A stretch of DNA of 64,000 nucleotides from Tieghemostelium lacteum (taxonomy: Eukaryota; Evosea; Eumycetozoa; Dictyosteliales; Raperosteliaceae): the NCBI GenBank assembly GCA_001606155.1, contig LODT01000025.1, positions 682,001 through 746,000 of the forward strand, read 5' to 3'. Made by a program: the position numbers and the translations under genes. The first letter of the stretch is position 1; the number at the start of each line of letters is the position of its first letter. Positions 21,002 to 31,700 of the stretch are shown here, piece after piece. The notes under the pieces are model-generated. The model searched no databases and was not told where the DNA came from. It saw only the letters and a list, made by a program, of their open reading frames with translations.

Positions 21002-22687
21002 ATGGAGTTTGAAAATGAAAAAGTTTCAATAGAGGCTGCAGGTCATCTTTTTAAAAAGATTGGATTACACGATCCAAAGACAATTGCAAAGGCTCTGTTA
21101 AATGGAAAATCTCACCCTCTAATTAAATTGGAGAGTTGTGAACTGGGTGACTCAGGTTTAATCCCAATTTCCAAAGCTATAGAGCAAAAGGCTGTCATAA
21201 CTTCATTAGATTTATCCAATAATAACATTACAGCTAGCGGTTTAAAGTCACTCTCAGAGGCTTTGACACACAACGAACATTTAATGTATCTCAAATTGGA
21301 TAACAATCCATTTGGTGATGTTGGTCTACAGTATCTCTGTTCTAGTCTTCGTCATAAGAATTGTTCACTCAAGAGTTTATATTTATCCGATTGTCAGATT
21401 ACCTCTAAAGGTATTGGTTATTTGGTAGAGTCATTGTCTGGTAAAATTTCATTGGAAACTATTCATTTAAATAGTAATAAGATTGGTAATGAAGGTGCCA
21501 TTTTATTATCCAAGTTGTTTATTGGTAAATCTAAACTCAAGAATATGTCATTATTTTTCTGTGGTATTGGTGATAGTGGTGCCAGTTCTGTTCTCAACCA
21601 ATTAAATCTCTTAAAAAGCCAAGGTCTCGACCAATTTTCTATTTCCACAGTCAACTTAAAGGGAAATAAAATTTCACCTGCCATTTTGGATAAGATGAAC
21701 TTGATATTCCACGAGAAAAAGGAGTATGAAAAGAAAATCCGTTTAAAGAAAGATGCTCAACTCCTAATCAGTGAAGAAGCCGAGAATTTATTGAAACAAA
21801 AGTTGATAACCGTCCAAGAAGAGGCTGATAAGAAAGTTCAGGAACAAATCAAGTCCATCGACCAAGAGAATAAAAAAACAATCCAAGAAAAGATCAAAGT
21901 CATCAATGAGGAATCCAAAAAGAAATTTGATGAGAAAATCAAGTACATTAACGAAGAGTCCAAAAAGAAACTAACTGAAAGGATAAAGTCAATCCAAATG
22001 AGAGAGGAGGATCTCAATAATAAGTCTAATGAATTCACAGAAAAACTCAAGGAAATGGAAAAGAACAAACACAGTAAAGACGATAAAGAATCTTCATCTA
22101 AAACAAAAGAGAAAGAGAAAGATAAAGATAAAGAGAAACCACATAAACCAAAAAAACCGGCTAATGATGGTGAAAAGATTATCATTGTTATTGCTGGTGA
22201 TAAGGTTAAGGATAAAGATCAGTTTATAGACCACTGTATGAATGCTATGGAAGATTGTAAAATAGAGGCAGAAAATGACTTTGAAAAAATATTTTCTGGT
22301 TGTATCCAAGTTGACAATAGACCAGTTGGTTTCAGATTTGTTAATACCTCCTCAGATGATAGATATTCTAGATTACGTGCTCTTCAATATGAACAAGCCG
22401 ATGCTGCTGTCATTGCTTTTACCACCAATGATAGGGTTTCATTTGAAGATATCCCGTTCCAATGGATTCCGGAAATTCAATTTATGGGTAAAATTCCTAT
22501 TTACATCACTGGTATGTCTTCTGATAAGAGATCTCAACCGCCAAAACTCACTGATATTAATGAAAAAGAAGGTAGAGAGGCTTCTCTTAAATTTGGTGCC
22601 ACTAATTATTTTGAACCAGTTTCTAGTGATGATATTAAATCAATTGCCAGTATAATCTATAAAGATATTAAAAAAAAGAAAAAGTAG
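21002..22687 (+). CDS. LRR (RNI-like) + coiled coil + degenerate Rho-like GTPase domain
   Basis: Single exon, 561 aa. Residues ~35-240 are ribonuclease-inhibitor-type leucine-rich repeats (SLDLSNNNITASGLKSLSEA, LYLSDCQITSKGIGYLVESL, IHLNSNKIGNEGAILLSKLF). Residues ~240-360 form a long charged coiled coil with internal repeats (EKIKVINEESKKKF, EKIKYINEESKKKL). A Lys-rich linker follows. Residues ~395-555 align by eye with Rac/Rho: YSRLRALQYEQADAAVIAFT corresponds to Rho [20 protein letters not shown], followed by VSFEDIPFQWIPEIQF. Nucleotide-binding motifs are lost: the P-loop position reads AGDKVKDKDQF, DTAGQ reads NTSSD, and TKxD reads TGMSSDKR. It therefore looks like a pseudo-GTPase scaffold, presumably cytosolic. 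Partner unknown. Confidence 0.8.
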   Translation: MEFENEKVSIEAAGHLFKKIGLHDPKTIAKALLNGKSHPLIKLESCELGDSGLIPISKAIEQKAVITSLDLSNNNITASGLKSLSEALTHNEHLMYLKLDNNPFGDVGLQYLCSSLRHKNCSLKSLYLSDCQITSKGIGYLVESLSGKISLETIHLNSNKIGNEGAILLSKLFIGKSKLKNMSLFFCGIGDSGASSVLNQLNLLKSQGLDQFSISTVNLKGNKISPAILDKMNLIFHEKKEYEKKIRLKKDAQLLISEEAENLLKQKLITVQEEADKKVQEQIKSIDQENKKTIQEKIKVINEESKKKFDEKIKYINEESKKKLTERIKSIQMREEDLNNKSNEFTEKLKEMEKNKHSKDDKESSSKTKEKEKDKDKEKPHKPKKPANDGEKIIIVIAGDKVKDKDQFIDHCMNAMEDCKIEAENDFEKIFSGCIQVDNRPVGFRFVNTSSDDRYSRLRALQYEQADAAVIAFTTNDRVSFEDIPFQWIPEIQFMGKIPIYITGMSSDKRSQPPKLTDINEKEGREASLKFGATNYFEPVSSDDIKSIASIIYKDIKKKKK

Positions 22688-23050
22688 ATAGGCAAATAGG
22701 TTATCTATTATATATACTATTATATTTATTAAATTATAATTGAATTTTTTTTTAATTGGTAACTGAGAAATCATTTAATTTATTAATTCAATAATATTGT
22801 CAACTTCCTAAATCAATTTATATTATGTAAAAAAAAATACCTGATTCTATTAACTTACTAATAAAGATCTTTTATTATTATAATTAAAATTAAAAAAAAG
22901 AATTAAAATGGATAAATCAAAGATTTAGGGAAGCTGGAGTGGGAGTGGGAGGGGGAAGGGGAGGGGATTGGGATTTTAAAGTTTGATTTTAGTTAAAATG
23001 AAATTACAATTTATAATTATTTTAATTTTTTATTACAAGATTGAGTATTC
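22688..23050. other. Convergent 3' spacer with G-rich tract
   Basis: 363 nt between convergent stops. It is AT-rich apart from 22940-22972, where several G-runs occur in a row (gtgggagggggaaggggagg followed by ggattggg). See the separate repeat entry. No gene seen. Confidence 0.6.
22940..22972. repeat. G-rich tract, quadruplex-capable
   Basis: Five to six runs of three or more G separated by one to three bases. This meets the usual G-quadruplex pattern on the plus strand (C-rich in the 3' region of the minus-strand isochorismatase gene). The core gggaaggggaggggat recurs near 35415. Confidence 0.75.
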
Positions 23051-23608
23051 TTAAATTGAAGCTAAATAATCATCAGTGTTGACCAATTTAGCAAAGGCCC
23101 AACCAAGAGCAGCTAAGAAAGATGATTTTACTTGATCAGCTGGAACAACAGTACCATCTTGCAATTGGAGATCTCTTGAAGAGGTAGCATCACCCAAGAG
23201 TGTACATTGATAACCAAGATCAACAGCAGCACGAGTGGTTGAGTCGACACAATTGTGAGTCATCATACCAGTGATAACAAGATTCTTGATACCTTTAGCT
23301 TTTAATGTCTCCAATAGAGTTGTATCTTTGAAGGAATTGGCATGTTCCTTTTCAATGACAGGCTCAGTAGCTAATGGTTTAACTTCAGGATGAATATCAG
23401 CACCTTTTGTACCACGATTGAAAAATGGGAATGATTCAGGAGCTAAATGTTGAATGTGGATAACTGGAATAGAAGCATCTCTGAATTTTTGAAGAACTTT
23501 CTTAACATTAGCCAATGCTTTATCAGTATCTTTTAGTTGCCATTTTCCACCTGGGAAATAATCCATTTGTACATCGATGATAATTAAAGCTGTATCTTTG
23601 TTTGCCAT
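23051..23608 (-). CDS. Isochorismatase-family cysteine hydrolase
   Basis: Single exon, 185 aa from ATG at 23608. The frame is open a few codons further but without an ATG. The Asp-Lys-Cys catalytic triad of the family is present: Asp12 in ALIIIDVQMDYFPGG, a Lys in VIEKEHANSF, and the nucleophile Cys in GMMTHNCVDSTTRAAVDLGY. The cis-peptide region (ITGMMTHNC) is also typical. Length matches the single-domain nicotinamidase/isochorismatase-like amidohydrolases. Substrates in this family vary (isochorismate, nicotinamide, N-carbamoyl compounds) and cannot be read from sequence. The bacterial-like compactness and lack of introns are compatible with ancient transfer but are not proof. Confidence 0.9.
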   Translation of the reverse strand: MANKDTALIIIDVQMDYFPGGKWQLKDTDKALANVKKVLQKFRDASIPVIHIQHLAPESFPFFNRGTKGADIHPEVKPLATEPVIEKEHANSFKDTTLLETLKAKGIKNLVITGMMTHNCVDSTTRAAVDLGYQCTLLGDATSSRDLQLQDGTVVPADQVKSSFLAALGWAFAKLVNTDDYLASI

Positions 23609-24057
23609 GTTTAACACTATTGTTTATTTGATAAGTGATTGTTGTGTTAAAAATAAAAATTTTTATTCTTTAAATACTTTGTTCTAGATGGTCTTTTCTT
23701 TAGAATTTCATAGATGTAATTCCATGGATTATAATTTAAAATAAATTAATATTTGGCCCTTATTTAAGAAATTATTAAAAATTACATTAATTTCAATAAT
23801 TTAACATCAAAATAAATATCTGTCAATTATGAAAAATTCATAAAAATTCTTTAGTCCTTATTTTGATTTTTCGTAAATTCATAATGTAGGTCTCTTTGTG
23901 GAGACTAATCAAAATAAATCATACATAGATTATTTAATTGAAATTTCAACTTTGAATTGTATATGTATTCTAAAAATAGTAAACAGATATAAAAAAAAAT
24001 TCAATTTTTTTTTCCTCAATAAAATGAAGTTACCTTCACACTTCTTTAAATAGAACA
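23609..24057. promoter_or_regulatory. Divergent promoter region, isochorismatase / CBS gene
   Basis: 449 nt between divergent starts, very AT-rich. It has poly-A/T runs directly before the CBS gene start (aaaaaaaaattcaatttttttttcc near 23990). No specific site recognised. Confidence 0.4.
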
Positions 24058-25158
24058 ATGGAAAAATTATCGGGAGAAATTGAAAAGTACAAGGAATTCA
24101 ATGACTTGATATTTCATAAAAAAATATCTGAGGTATTGAATGGAAAGAAAATACAAGGGGTGGTTAGTATAGATGGAGAAACAAATATAGTCGATACACT
24201 AGAGATTCTAAAAATGAATAGAGTTTTTTCTGCTAGTATATTTGTTCCACCAGAAAGCAACCCATATAATGCTACCAAAGAGTTTAGTAAAGATTTGGTT
24301 GGAAATTATCGTGGGATGATAGGTACCTATGAAATTGTGTCTTTTATGCTTGGTTTCTTTTTCCAGGATCAAGCGGTTATTAGTAGCTCTATTCTACCTG
24401 GTACAGATAAAAAAATAGTTGTAGACGCTTGGACAAATCCCAAACCAAAGGAAATTAAGAAACGTTATGGTTATTTTAAAGAGACACCTATTGTGGATAT
24501 TATAAGATTGAGCCCACATTTGAAAGAGAATACAGAGTTGCAATGCTATTGTTATACAACGGACACTATTTCGATGGCACTTAGACAATTCTCCGAATCA
24601 CATTTGACAAGATTACCAGTTGTAGATTATGACAAGATTGTTGGTGTCTTGTCTAGAAGTGATATTTTGAAACAATTAATTTCCAAAGAATTGGTAGATA
24701 AACTACCTTTAGGTGTATTCAATAGTCCTCTATCAGCACTTGAAGGACAATTACAAATCAACAGGGACTTTTGGACTATTGATGAGAGTGAATTGGCAAG
24801 TTATGCATTTCAATTAATGGAAGAACATAAACAACAATCTATAGCCATTATCAGGGGAAAACACCAATTGGTTTCCAATTTCTCATTATCAGATCTAAGA
24901 GGTATAACAATATCCAATATCGAAGACCTTAATCTACCATTAAAAGAGTACTTGGCAACACTGGATAAACCACCAGGTCAAATTATCAGTATTACCATGC
25001 AAACCACATTATTGGAAACCATTCAACTAATCATCGATTCTAATATTCACGGACTTTGGATAACCACAACAGACAACACTGATAGCTCCAATATTATTGG
25101 TTATCTATCTGTAAAGCATTTAACTGATTTGATATACCACTTTATCAAATTAATCTAA
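24058..25158 (+). CDS. Protein of four CBS domains
   Basis: Single exon, 366 aa. Four CBS motifs can be followed: ~20-110 (KISEVLNGKKIQGVV, with an insertion), ~155-215 (ISMALRQFSESHLTRLPVVD, KIVGVLSRSDILKQL), ~240-295 (SELASYAFQLMEEHKQQSIA, LRGITI) and ~305-366 (LLETIQLIIDSNIHGLWITT, IIGYLSVKHLTDLIYHF). Two Bateman modules usually bind adenine nucleotides, as in AMPK gamma/Snf4. No further domain is present. It could be a divergent AMPK-gamma-like subunit or an independent adenylate sensor, and the sequence does not decide. It sits head-to-head with the isochorismatase gene. Confidence 0.8.
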   Translation: MEKLSGEIEKYKEFNDLIFHKKISEVLNGKKIQGVVSIDGETNIVDTLEILKMNRVFSASIFVPPESNPYNATKEFSKDLVGNYRGMIGTYEIVSFMLGFFFQDQAVISSSILPGTDKKIVVDAWTNPKPKEIKKRYGYFKETPIVDIIRLSPHLKENTELQCYCYTTDTISMALRQFSESHLTRLPVVDYDKIVGVLSRSDILKQLISKELVDKLPLGVFNSPLSALEGQLQINRDFWTIDESELASYAFQLMEEHKQQSIAIIRGKHQLVSNFSLSDLRGITISNIEDLNLPLKEYLATLDKPPGQIISITMQTTLLETIQLIIDSNIHGLWITTTDNTDSSNIIGYLSVKHLTDLIYHFIKLI

Positions 25159-25369
25159 CTATCAATAATGAATGAAAAATTTTTTTTAAATTCAATTTAT
25201 TCATGTATTCAGCTCAATGAATATGTATATTTCTTATAAAACCTTAATTTTCTTTATAATTACTCTTTCATTGAACTTAATTTATATTAATAATGTGAAT
25301 TTCAAATTACAAATATTTTTTTTATTTAATTTTTTTTTGAAGTTTGATTATAACAACAGGTTTAAAGAG

Positions 25370-28300
25370 ATGTCACTACAAGATAATTATGATTTGATTT
25401 CAAAATTCAATGTAGGCAATATACCATTTGAATTGTGGAAATCAAAGGTTAGTGGTATTACAATTTATAATGTAAAAACAGAAGGACCAATGGTTCATGG
25501 ATATGTAGTGGTACCAACTGAAGGTCACTCTGATGATGGGTGTCCACATACACTTGAACATTTGATATTTTTAGGATCAGAGGATTACCCTTACAAAGGT
25601 ATATTGGATACTCTGACTAGTAAGTGTTTTGCAGATGGTACCAATGCATGGACATCAATAGATCACACAGCATATACATTGTCAACAGCAGGTTCTGAGG
25701 GATTTCTTCAGAGTTTGCCAGTGTATCTTGACCATATTCTCTATCCAACACTGACTGAACATGCTTTTGTGACTGAGGTGCATCATATAAATGGTGAGGG
25801 AAAGAACTCTGGTGTTGTATATAGCGAGATGCAAGAATACGAAAATAGACAATTCACAAAAATGTATTTGGAATCTGCTAAACATCTCTACAAAGGTGAA
25901 TGTGGATACAAATTTGAAACTGGTGGTAAATTGAAAGATATTAGAGAACTGAATAATGAAACTATAAAGAAATATCATAAAAAGTATTATAGACCTGACA
26001 GTATATGTTTGATTATTGTTGGTCAAGTTGAAGCATCTGAAATCTTTGCATCAATTCAGGTGATGGAAGAAAAGATTCAACGTAAAAAACAGGAGCTAGA
26101 ACAATCTGGAAAAGTTCAAGATCCACCAACTAAGGTCTTTAACTACCCGATTGAAATATTCACAGAGAACATCAAATCAACAGTCACATTCCCAAGTCAA
26201 GACGAATCTGTTGGAAGTGCTCAATTGACATTTAAAGGTGACTCATTCCTTAAACCTAGAATAACAGATACCTTAACTGTTATTCTTGACTATCTCACCA
26301 ATGGTATATCATCACCTTTAATCTCAAAAATGGTTGAAATTGAAGAACCATATGCAACTGATATCACCTATGACATTGAAAAAAGACAAACAACCCTTAT
26401 CGTATGTATACTTTTAATTTTATTATATTAATATGATAATTAGTATTAATTCTATTATATAAAACAGAACTTATCTTTTGATAATAGCTCAATGGATAAA
26501 AAAGATGAAATCAAAGATAGATTGTTGGAGATTCTCAAAGAGATTGTAGATAAGAAGGATATTGATTTAGAGAGAATTAAAGATATTATTCAGTCTTTAA
26601 TTTTGCAAACACAAATTGCACTAGAAGAGACAACCAACGATGCAGTTGAGGATATTATAATTGAACATTTCATCTACAGTAACAATACAACCAGTTTGGA
26701 ACAGTTCTTTGACTTCTCCGTTTTTGATGAACTGTTGACTAAAAATGCTGATTTTTGGTGTGAGATTATTGAGAGATATTTTATCTCTCAACCCATTTTA
26801 GAGGTACATGCAATTCCCTCTATTGAAGAATCTAATAGAATATCACAAGAGGAAACTGATAGAATCTCTAAACAAGTTCAGCTATTGGGTAGTGAGAAAA
26901 TGAAAGAATGTCATGAAATTCTATTACAATCTAAAGCTTATAATGATCGTCCAATCCCCAAAGAATACTTTAGTAAATTTAAACCATGTTCACCAGAACG
27001 TATATCCTTCTATCCACTGACAACTTACAGAACAAAGGTTGAAGCAAAAACTGAAGATGAACAAAAACTAAAGAAATTCATCAATAGCCAATCATCATCA
27101 CAAGATGAGATCCCATTCCCATTCCAATATGACCAAATTCAATCTAGTTTTGTCTATTTTAATGTAATGTTTAATACCAACAATCTAGCTGATGAACTTA
27201 GGGACTATCTACCAATCTTCACAGCACTCTTTTTTGCCTCACCTGTTGTTGATAAAGAAAGCGGATTATCTTTGTCACATGAAGATATTGATTCACTGCT
27301 ATTGAAATATACCATTGAAAGTGGAATTAAAATTGGTCTATCTGATAATTTTGAAGGTACTGGTGGGTATTGTCAGTTTAATAAACTATATCTTTCAGCC
27401 ACTAGGGAGAACTACAGTAAAGCCATTGAATTGGTCTCACAGATTCTCTTCAATATAAAGTTCACAGTATCTCGTATTAAAATCATTATTCAGCAACAAC
27501 TTGATGAATTACCAGAATTGAAAAACAATGGTAGAAAAGTAGCTGAGACCATGCTCCAATATCATCTCTACAATAGAGAGAAATCAAATAACTCTCATAT
27601 GAACTTTATGAGATTTGGTAGAGTTCTCGAATCTATTCAATCCAAACTTGGTGTCACCGAAGATGAAAGTGAAGATGAAGAAGAGGAAGAGGAAGAAGAA
27701 GAAGAAGAAGAAGAAATCAATGAACAAATTTTAGAAGTAATTTCTAAACTTGATCAGATTAAACAATATTTCTGTGACTATAGAAATATTGTAGTTGGTC
27801 AATTAGCTGGTAATCTTTCCGACTTTAAAGAGAGTCCAAAAGATGTAATTTTGAAATACTTTAAGAAAAATCAAACTAATATCGGTAAAGGTGATCAACC
27901 ATTGGTATTCCAGTATGATTTACTGGATAAAGAAAGAAAAGCTAATGAACTACAAGTATATGGTATACCAGGTTGCTCCTCATCATTTTTATTAAGATTC
28001 CTACCATTACCATTTAGATTTGAAAATTTAATCTCAAAAGAATATACCTCATTATATCTAGTTGTTAACTACTTCTCAATGCTTGAAGGTATACTTTGGA
28101 GACAAATTAGAGGTGCTGGATTGGCATATTCACCTAATATCTACTATGATATGGAACCTGGTGGTTTGGTATTCACATGCTACCGTGCCTCTGATTTGGT
28201 AGGTTCTTATCAAGTCAGCATTCAATTAGTTAAAGATGCTTTGGAATCTGAATTGGATGAGGATTCTATTCTCACTGCTAAATCTACCTCAGTTTATAGT

Positions 28301-28585
28301 GTTGCTAGTAAATTTAAGAACATTGAGTCTGTTGTTGATCAATCCATGCTCAATACACTAAAAGGTTGGTATGAACATGACTTTAAGAGTGTATTAACCT
28401 TCTTCGACCAAATCAATGCCAATGACATGAAGAATGCCATTAGAAACTATCTAGTCAAACTATTTGATGAACAATATTCTTGTACAACCATAACATTGGA
28501 TTCAAGTAAAATTGAATCACTCCAAAAGGATTTACCATTAAAAGAATATAAAATCACAGTATTGGATGAAAATTATTTTAAATAA
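25370..28585 (+). CDS. M16C-like zinc metalloprotease (insulinase superfamily)
   Basis: Two exons, 25370-26401 and 26468-28585. The 66-nt intron (GTATGT...AACAG) gives 1049 aa. The ATG at 25370 (MSLQDNYDLISKFNVG) is preferred. The frame upstream encodes implausible Phe/Ile/Asn strings, and ...AACAACAG before the start looks like a 5'-UTR intron end. The inverted zinc motif H-x-x-E-H is intact in CPHTLEHLIFLGSEDYPYKG (His ~59, Glu ~62, His ~63). The downstream Glu is in GVVYSEMQEYEN. The large size, with the active half first and a C-terminal inactive half (IRGAGLAYSPNIYYDMEPGG), fits the ~1000-aa eukaryotic M16C group like yeast YOL098C. An acidic Glu-run (27660-27720) interrupts the second half. 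It should cleave peptides in a closed chamber. Substrate and compartment are unknown. Confidence 0.87.
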
Positions 28586-28774
28586 ACAGAACCCAATTAT
28601 CATTCAGATACTATTGAAAAAATTCTATTTTTAAAAATATAAAAAGGGGTTGGTTGAATGTTTTATTTGAAAAGTCAATTTAAATTTTTTTTAAAAAATC
28701 AATCAAACAATTCGCATTTTTTCATTATTTTCAAACACCACCAACCCACTAAATAACTATTTATAGTGAAAAGA

Positions 28775-31700
28775 ATGGTAGGATTCTCTCTCTTCAAAAA
28801 GAAGTCTTCTTCTTCTTCACCATCAAAAGAGAAACCTGAAAAGGAAAAGAAACCAGACAAGAAAGATAAAAAATCTGACAAATCGAGTGATAAATCAGAT
28901 AAATCCTCCACTCCAACTGTAACATTATCACCAACAACAACACCAACTCCACAACCTCCTGTTGTTGTTGATAAATCTACTCCTACCACTACCACTTCAA
29001 ATCCAACTGTTAACAATACAACTAGTAATAATACTAATCATAATGTAAAACCAAATGATACAAATAATCAACAACCTACAACTACAACAACTACAACTGT
29101 AATTGTAGCTAATAAACCATTACCTACATTACCTCAAACAGCAAATTCTATTGATGATCATAAACCACTACCTCAACCACCAGGTGAACAAAATTCAAAA
29201 CCATTGGAGACTCCTAAACCTATAGAAACTACTTCAAAACCAGTTGAAACTCCAAAACCAGTTGAAACACCAAAACCAATAGAAACCACTCCTAAAACAG
29301 TAGAAACACCAAAACCAGTAGATACACCAAAACCAATAGAGACTCCTAAACCAATAGAAACTACTCCAAAACCAGTTGAAACACCAAAACCAGTGGAAAC
29401 ACCAAAACCAATAGAAACCACTCCTAAAGCAATAGAAACACCAAAACCAGTAGAAATACCAAAACCAATAGAAACACCTAAACCATTACCACCACAACCA
29501 AAAACAACACCAACACCAACACCACCAACAACAATAACAAGTAAAGTAACACCAACTACCCCAATTTCAAAACCTGTAGCAGTTAGTAATAATGTACCTG
29601 TATCCAATACAAATAGTAATAGTATTAAACCAATTGCTGCAACAACAACAGTAACACCTGGATCACCAACCCAACAATCAAATAATAGATATAGTTTAAT
29701 TAATCCACCTGGATCACCAAATAGTAGTAGTACCAATTTACATTCTAATAATATTAATAATACAGCAGTTATTACAGCAGATCAAAAACCACCATCCTGT
29801 TCCAATCTTACTGATGATGTTGAGAGAAAGAAATTGGAAAAATATGATAAATCATTGGAATCTCAAGCAAAGAAATGGGTAGAGGATGTACTCGAACAGA
29901 AATTTGACCAAGAAAAATCATTTTTTGAATTGTTCAAAAGTGGTGTTGTGTTATGTCAGTTGGTGAATAAATTGAAACCTGGTCTGATAAAGAAAATCAA
30001 TGAAAGTACCATTTCATTCAAACAACTGGAGAATATTGAAAATTATTTGAAAGCTTGTAAGACATTAGGTCTACAGAATGTCAATTGTTTCAACAGTGTC
30101 GATCTATTTGAGAACAAGGATTGTCAATTGGTTATTAATAATATCATATTCCTTGGTAAACATGCTTCAAAGATTGAAGGTTACACAGGTATACATTTGG
30201 CAGGTGAGAAAAAGAATATTAAAATCACAACTACACCATCACCACCACTGTTCTCAACTACTGTAAAAAGTGATGGTACTCTAACTAATAGTATATCTTC
30301 AAGTGCTGTTGGATCATCTACATTATCAGTTAGCGGTCCAATCAATCAGAGAAATGGAAAGATTAAATGGAGAAAATCAGTTAAGGTTCCCACAGTAAGT
30401 TCACTAAACACTGATATCAATACCAAAGAGGCTTTTAAATTCTCTCCAGAGTTACAGAAATCAGCTCAGGAATGGATTGAAGAGATACTAGGAGAGAAAT
30501 TTAAGGTACCAAACTCATTTTCACTCTCACTTAAAGACGGTGTAATGTTGTGTAAAGTCATTAACAAGATTCGACCAAATACCATTCTCTACATTAACCA
30601 AGGTCAGTCATCATTCAAACAGATTGAAAACATTGGAAACTATCTGAACGGTTGTATTTTATTAGGTCTGAAAAAGACTGATCTATTTGATGCACCTGAT
30701 CTCTTTGAAGAGAAGAATCTGAATTTAGTCATTTCTAATATACACGTTTTAGCAAACTTTGCTGTAAAGACTTTCCCAGATTTACATTTGACCCCTATTA
30801 GACAGGTCAAGGCTAATTCCAGTGCTGATACTACATCTACAACACTGAAACTCTATAGTTCTTTAGTTCATTCGAAATTTGGTAATCCTAATACTAGTAG
30901 TAAGAGAGATGTCTTACCCGAAGATCATGCATCTCTACTACAATGGATGAACTATCATCTCAGAAGCAGACAAGTAGAGATCAAGGATGTCTCTGAAGAC
31001 CTAAGAAATGGTGTGTATATACTCAATATCCTCGAAGAACTCACCAACAGTCGTGTTGGTATCTATACCAAAGACCCAATACTTCCATGGCACTTTATGC
31101 AAAATATCTTTTTGATTCTCAGTTTTCTACGTGAGAGTTCTTTATTTTCAGTTGGTGAGATTTCTCCACATGATATTTTCAATGGTGATTTGGGTTCTAT
31201 TTGTAAACTCTTACGTTTGATCAGAGATAACTTTGATAGAGACTTTTACTTTAAATCCATTCCAATAGATACACGTAGACAGATTGTAATGGAGGAGATT
31301 GTAACTACCGAACAGTTTTATGTCAAAGGTTTGAATATAGTCTATCAGAGTCTTATTATACCTTTGGAGAATAGTCTAGAATCCACAAGTCAAGATTCAC
31401 CAGCTGTACGATCACGTGAAGAAATCTTTTCTATATTTGGAAATTGGGAGAATCTATTGAAATCTCATGTTGGTTTGCTACAGGAATTTGAAGATAAAAT
31501 GGAGAACTGGAATAACGAAACCAGTACTATTGGTGATGTATTTTTAGAGAAATGTGATTTCTTGAAGGAAAGTTACAGAAACTATATTGATAATTACGAT
31601 AACAGTTACTCTAGAATCAAGAGACTGCGTAAAGGAAATTCACAATTTGATGAACTTATTAATACCTTTGAGATATTCCAAGACTCCACCAATGGCCTTG

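Noticed and set aside
23609-23617. Upstream GTG start for the isochorismatase-family gene
   Set aside because: An ATG three codons later begins the family-typical N-terminus; non-ATG starts are not expected in this organism.
25217-25369. N-terminal extension of the M16C-like protease with a hydrophobic start
   Set aside because: Residues are Ile/Asn/Phe strings of spacer composition, and an acceptor-like sequence lies just before the ATG at 25370; a signal anchor cannot be fully excluded.
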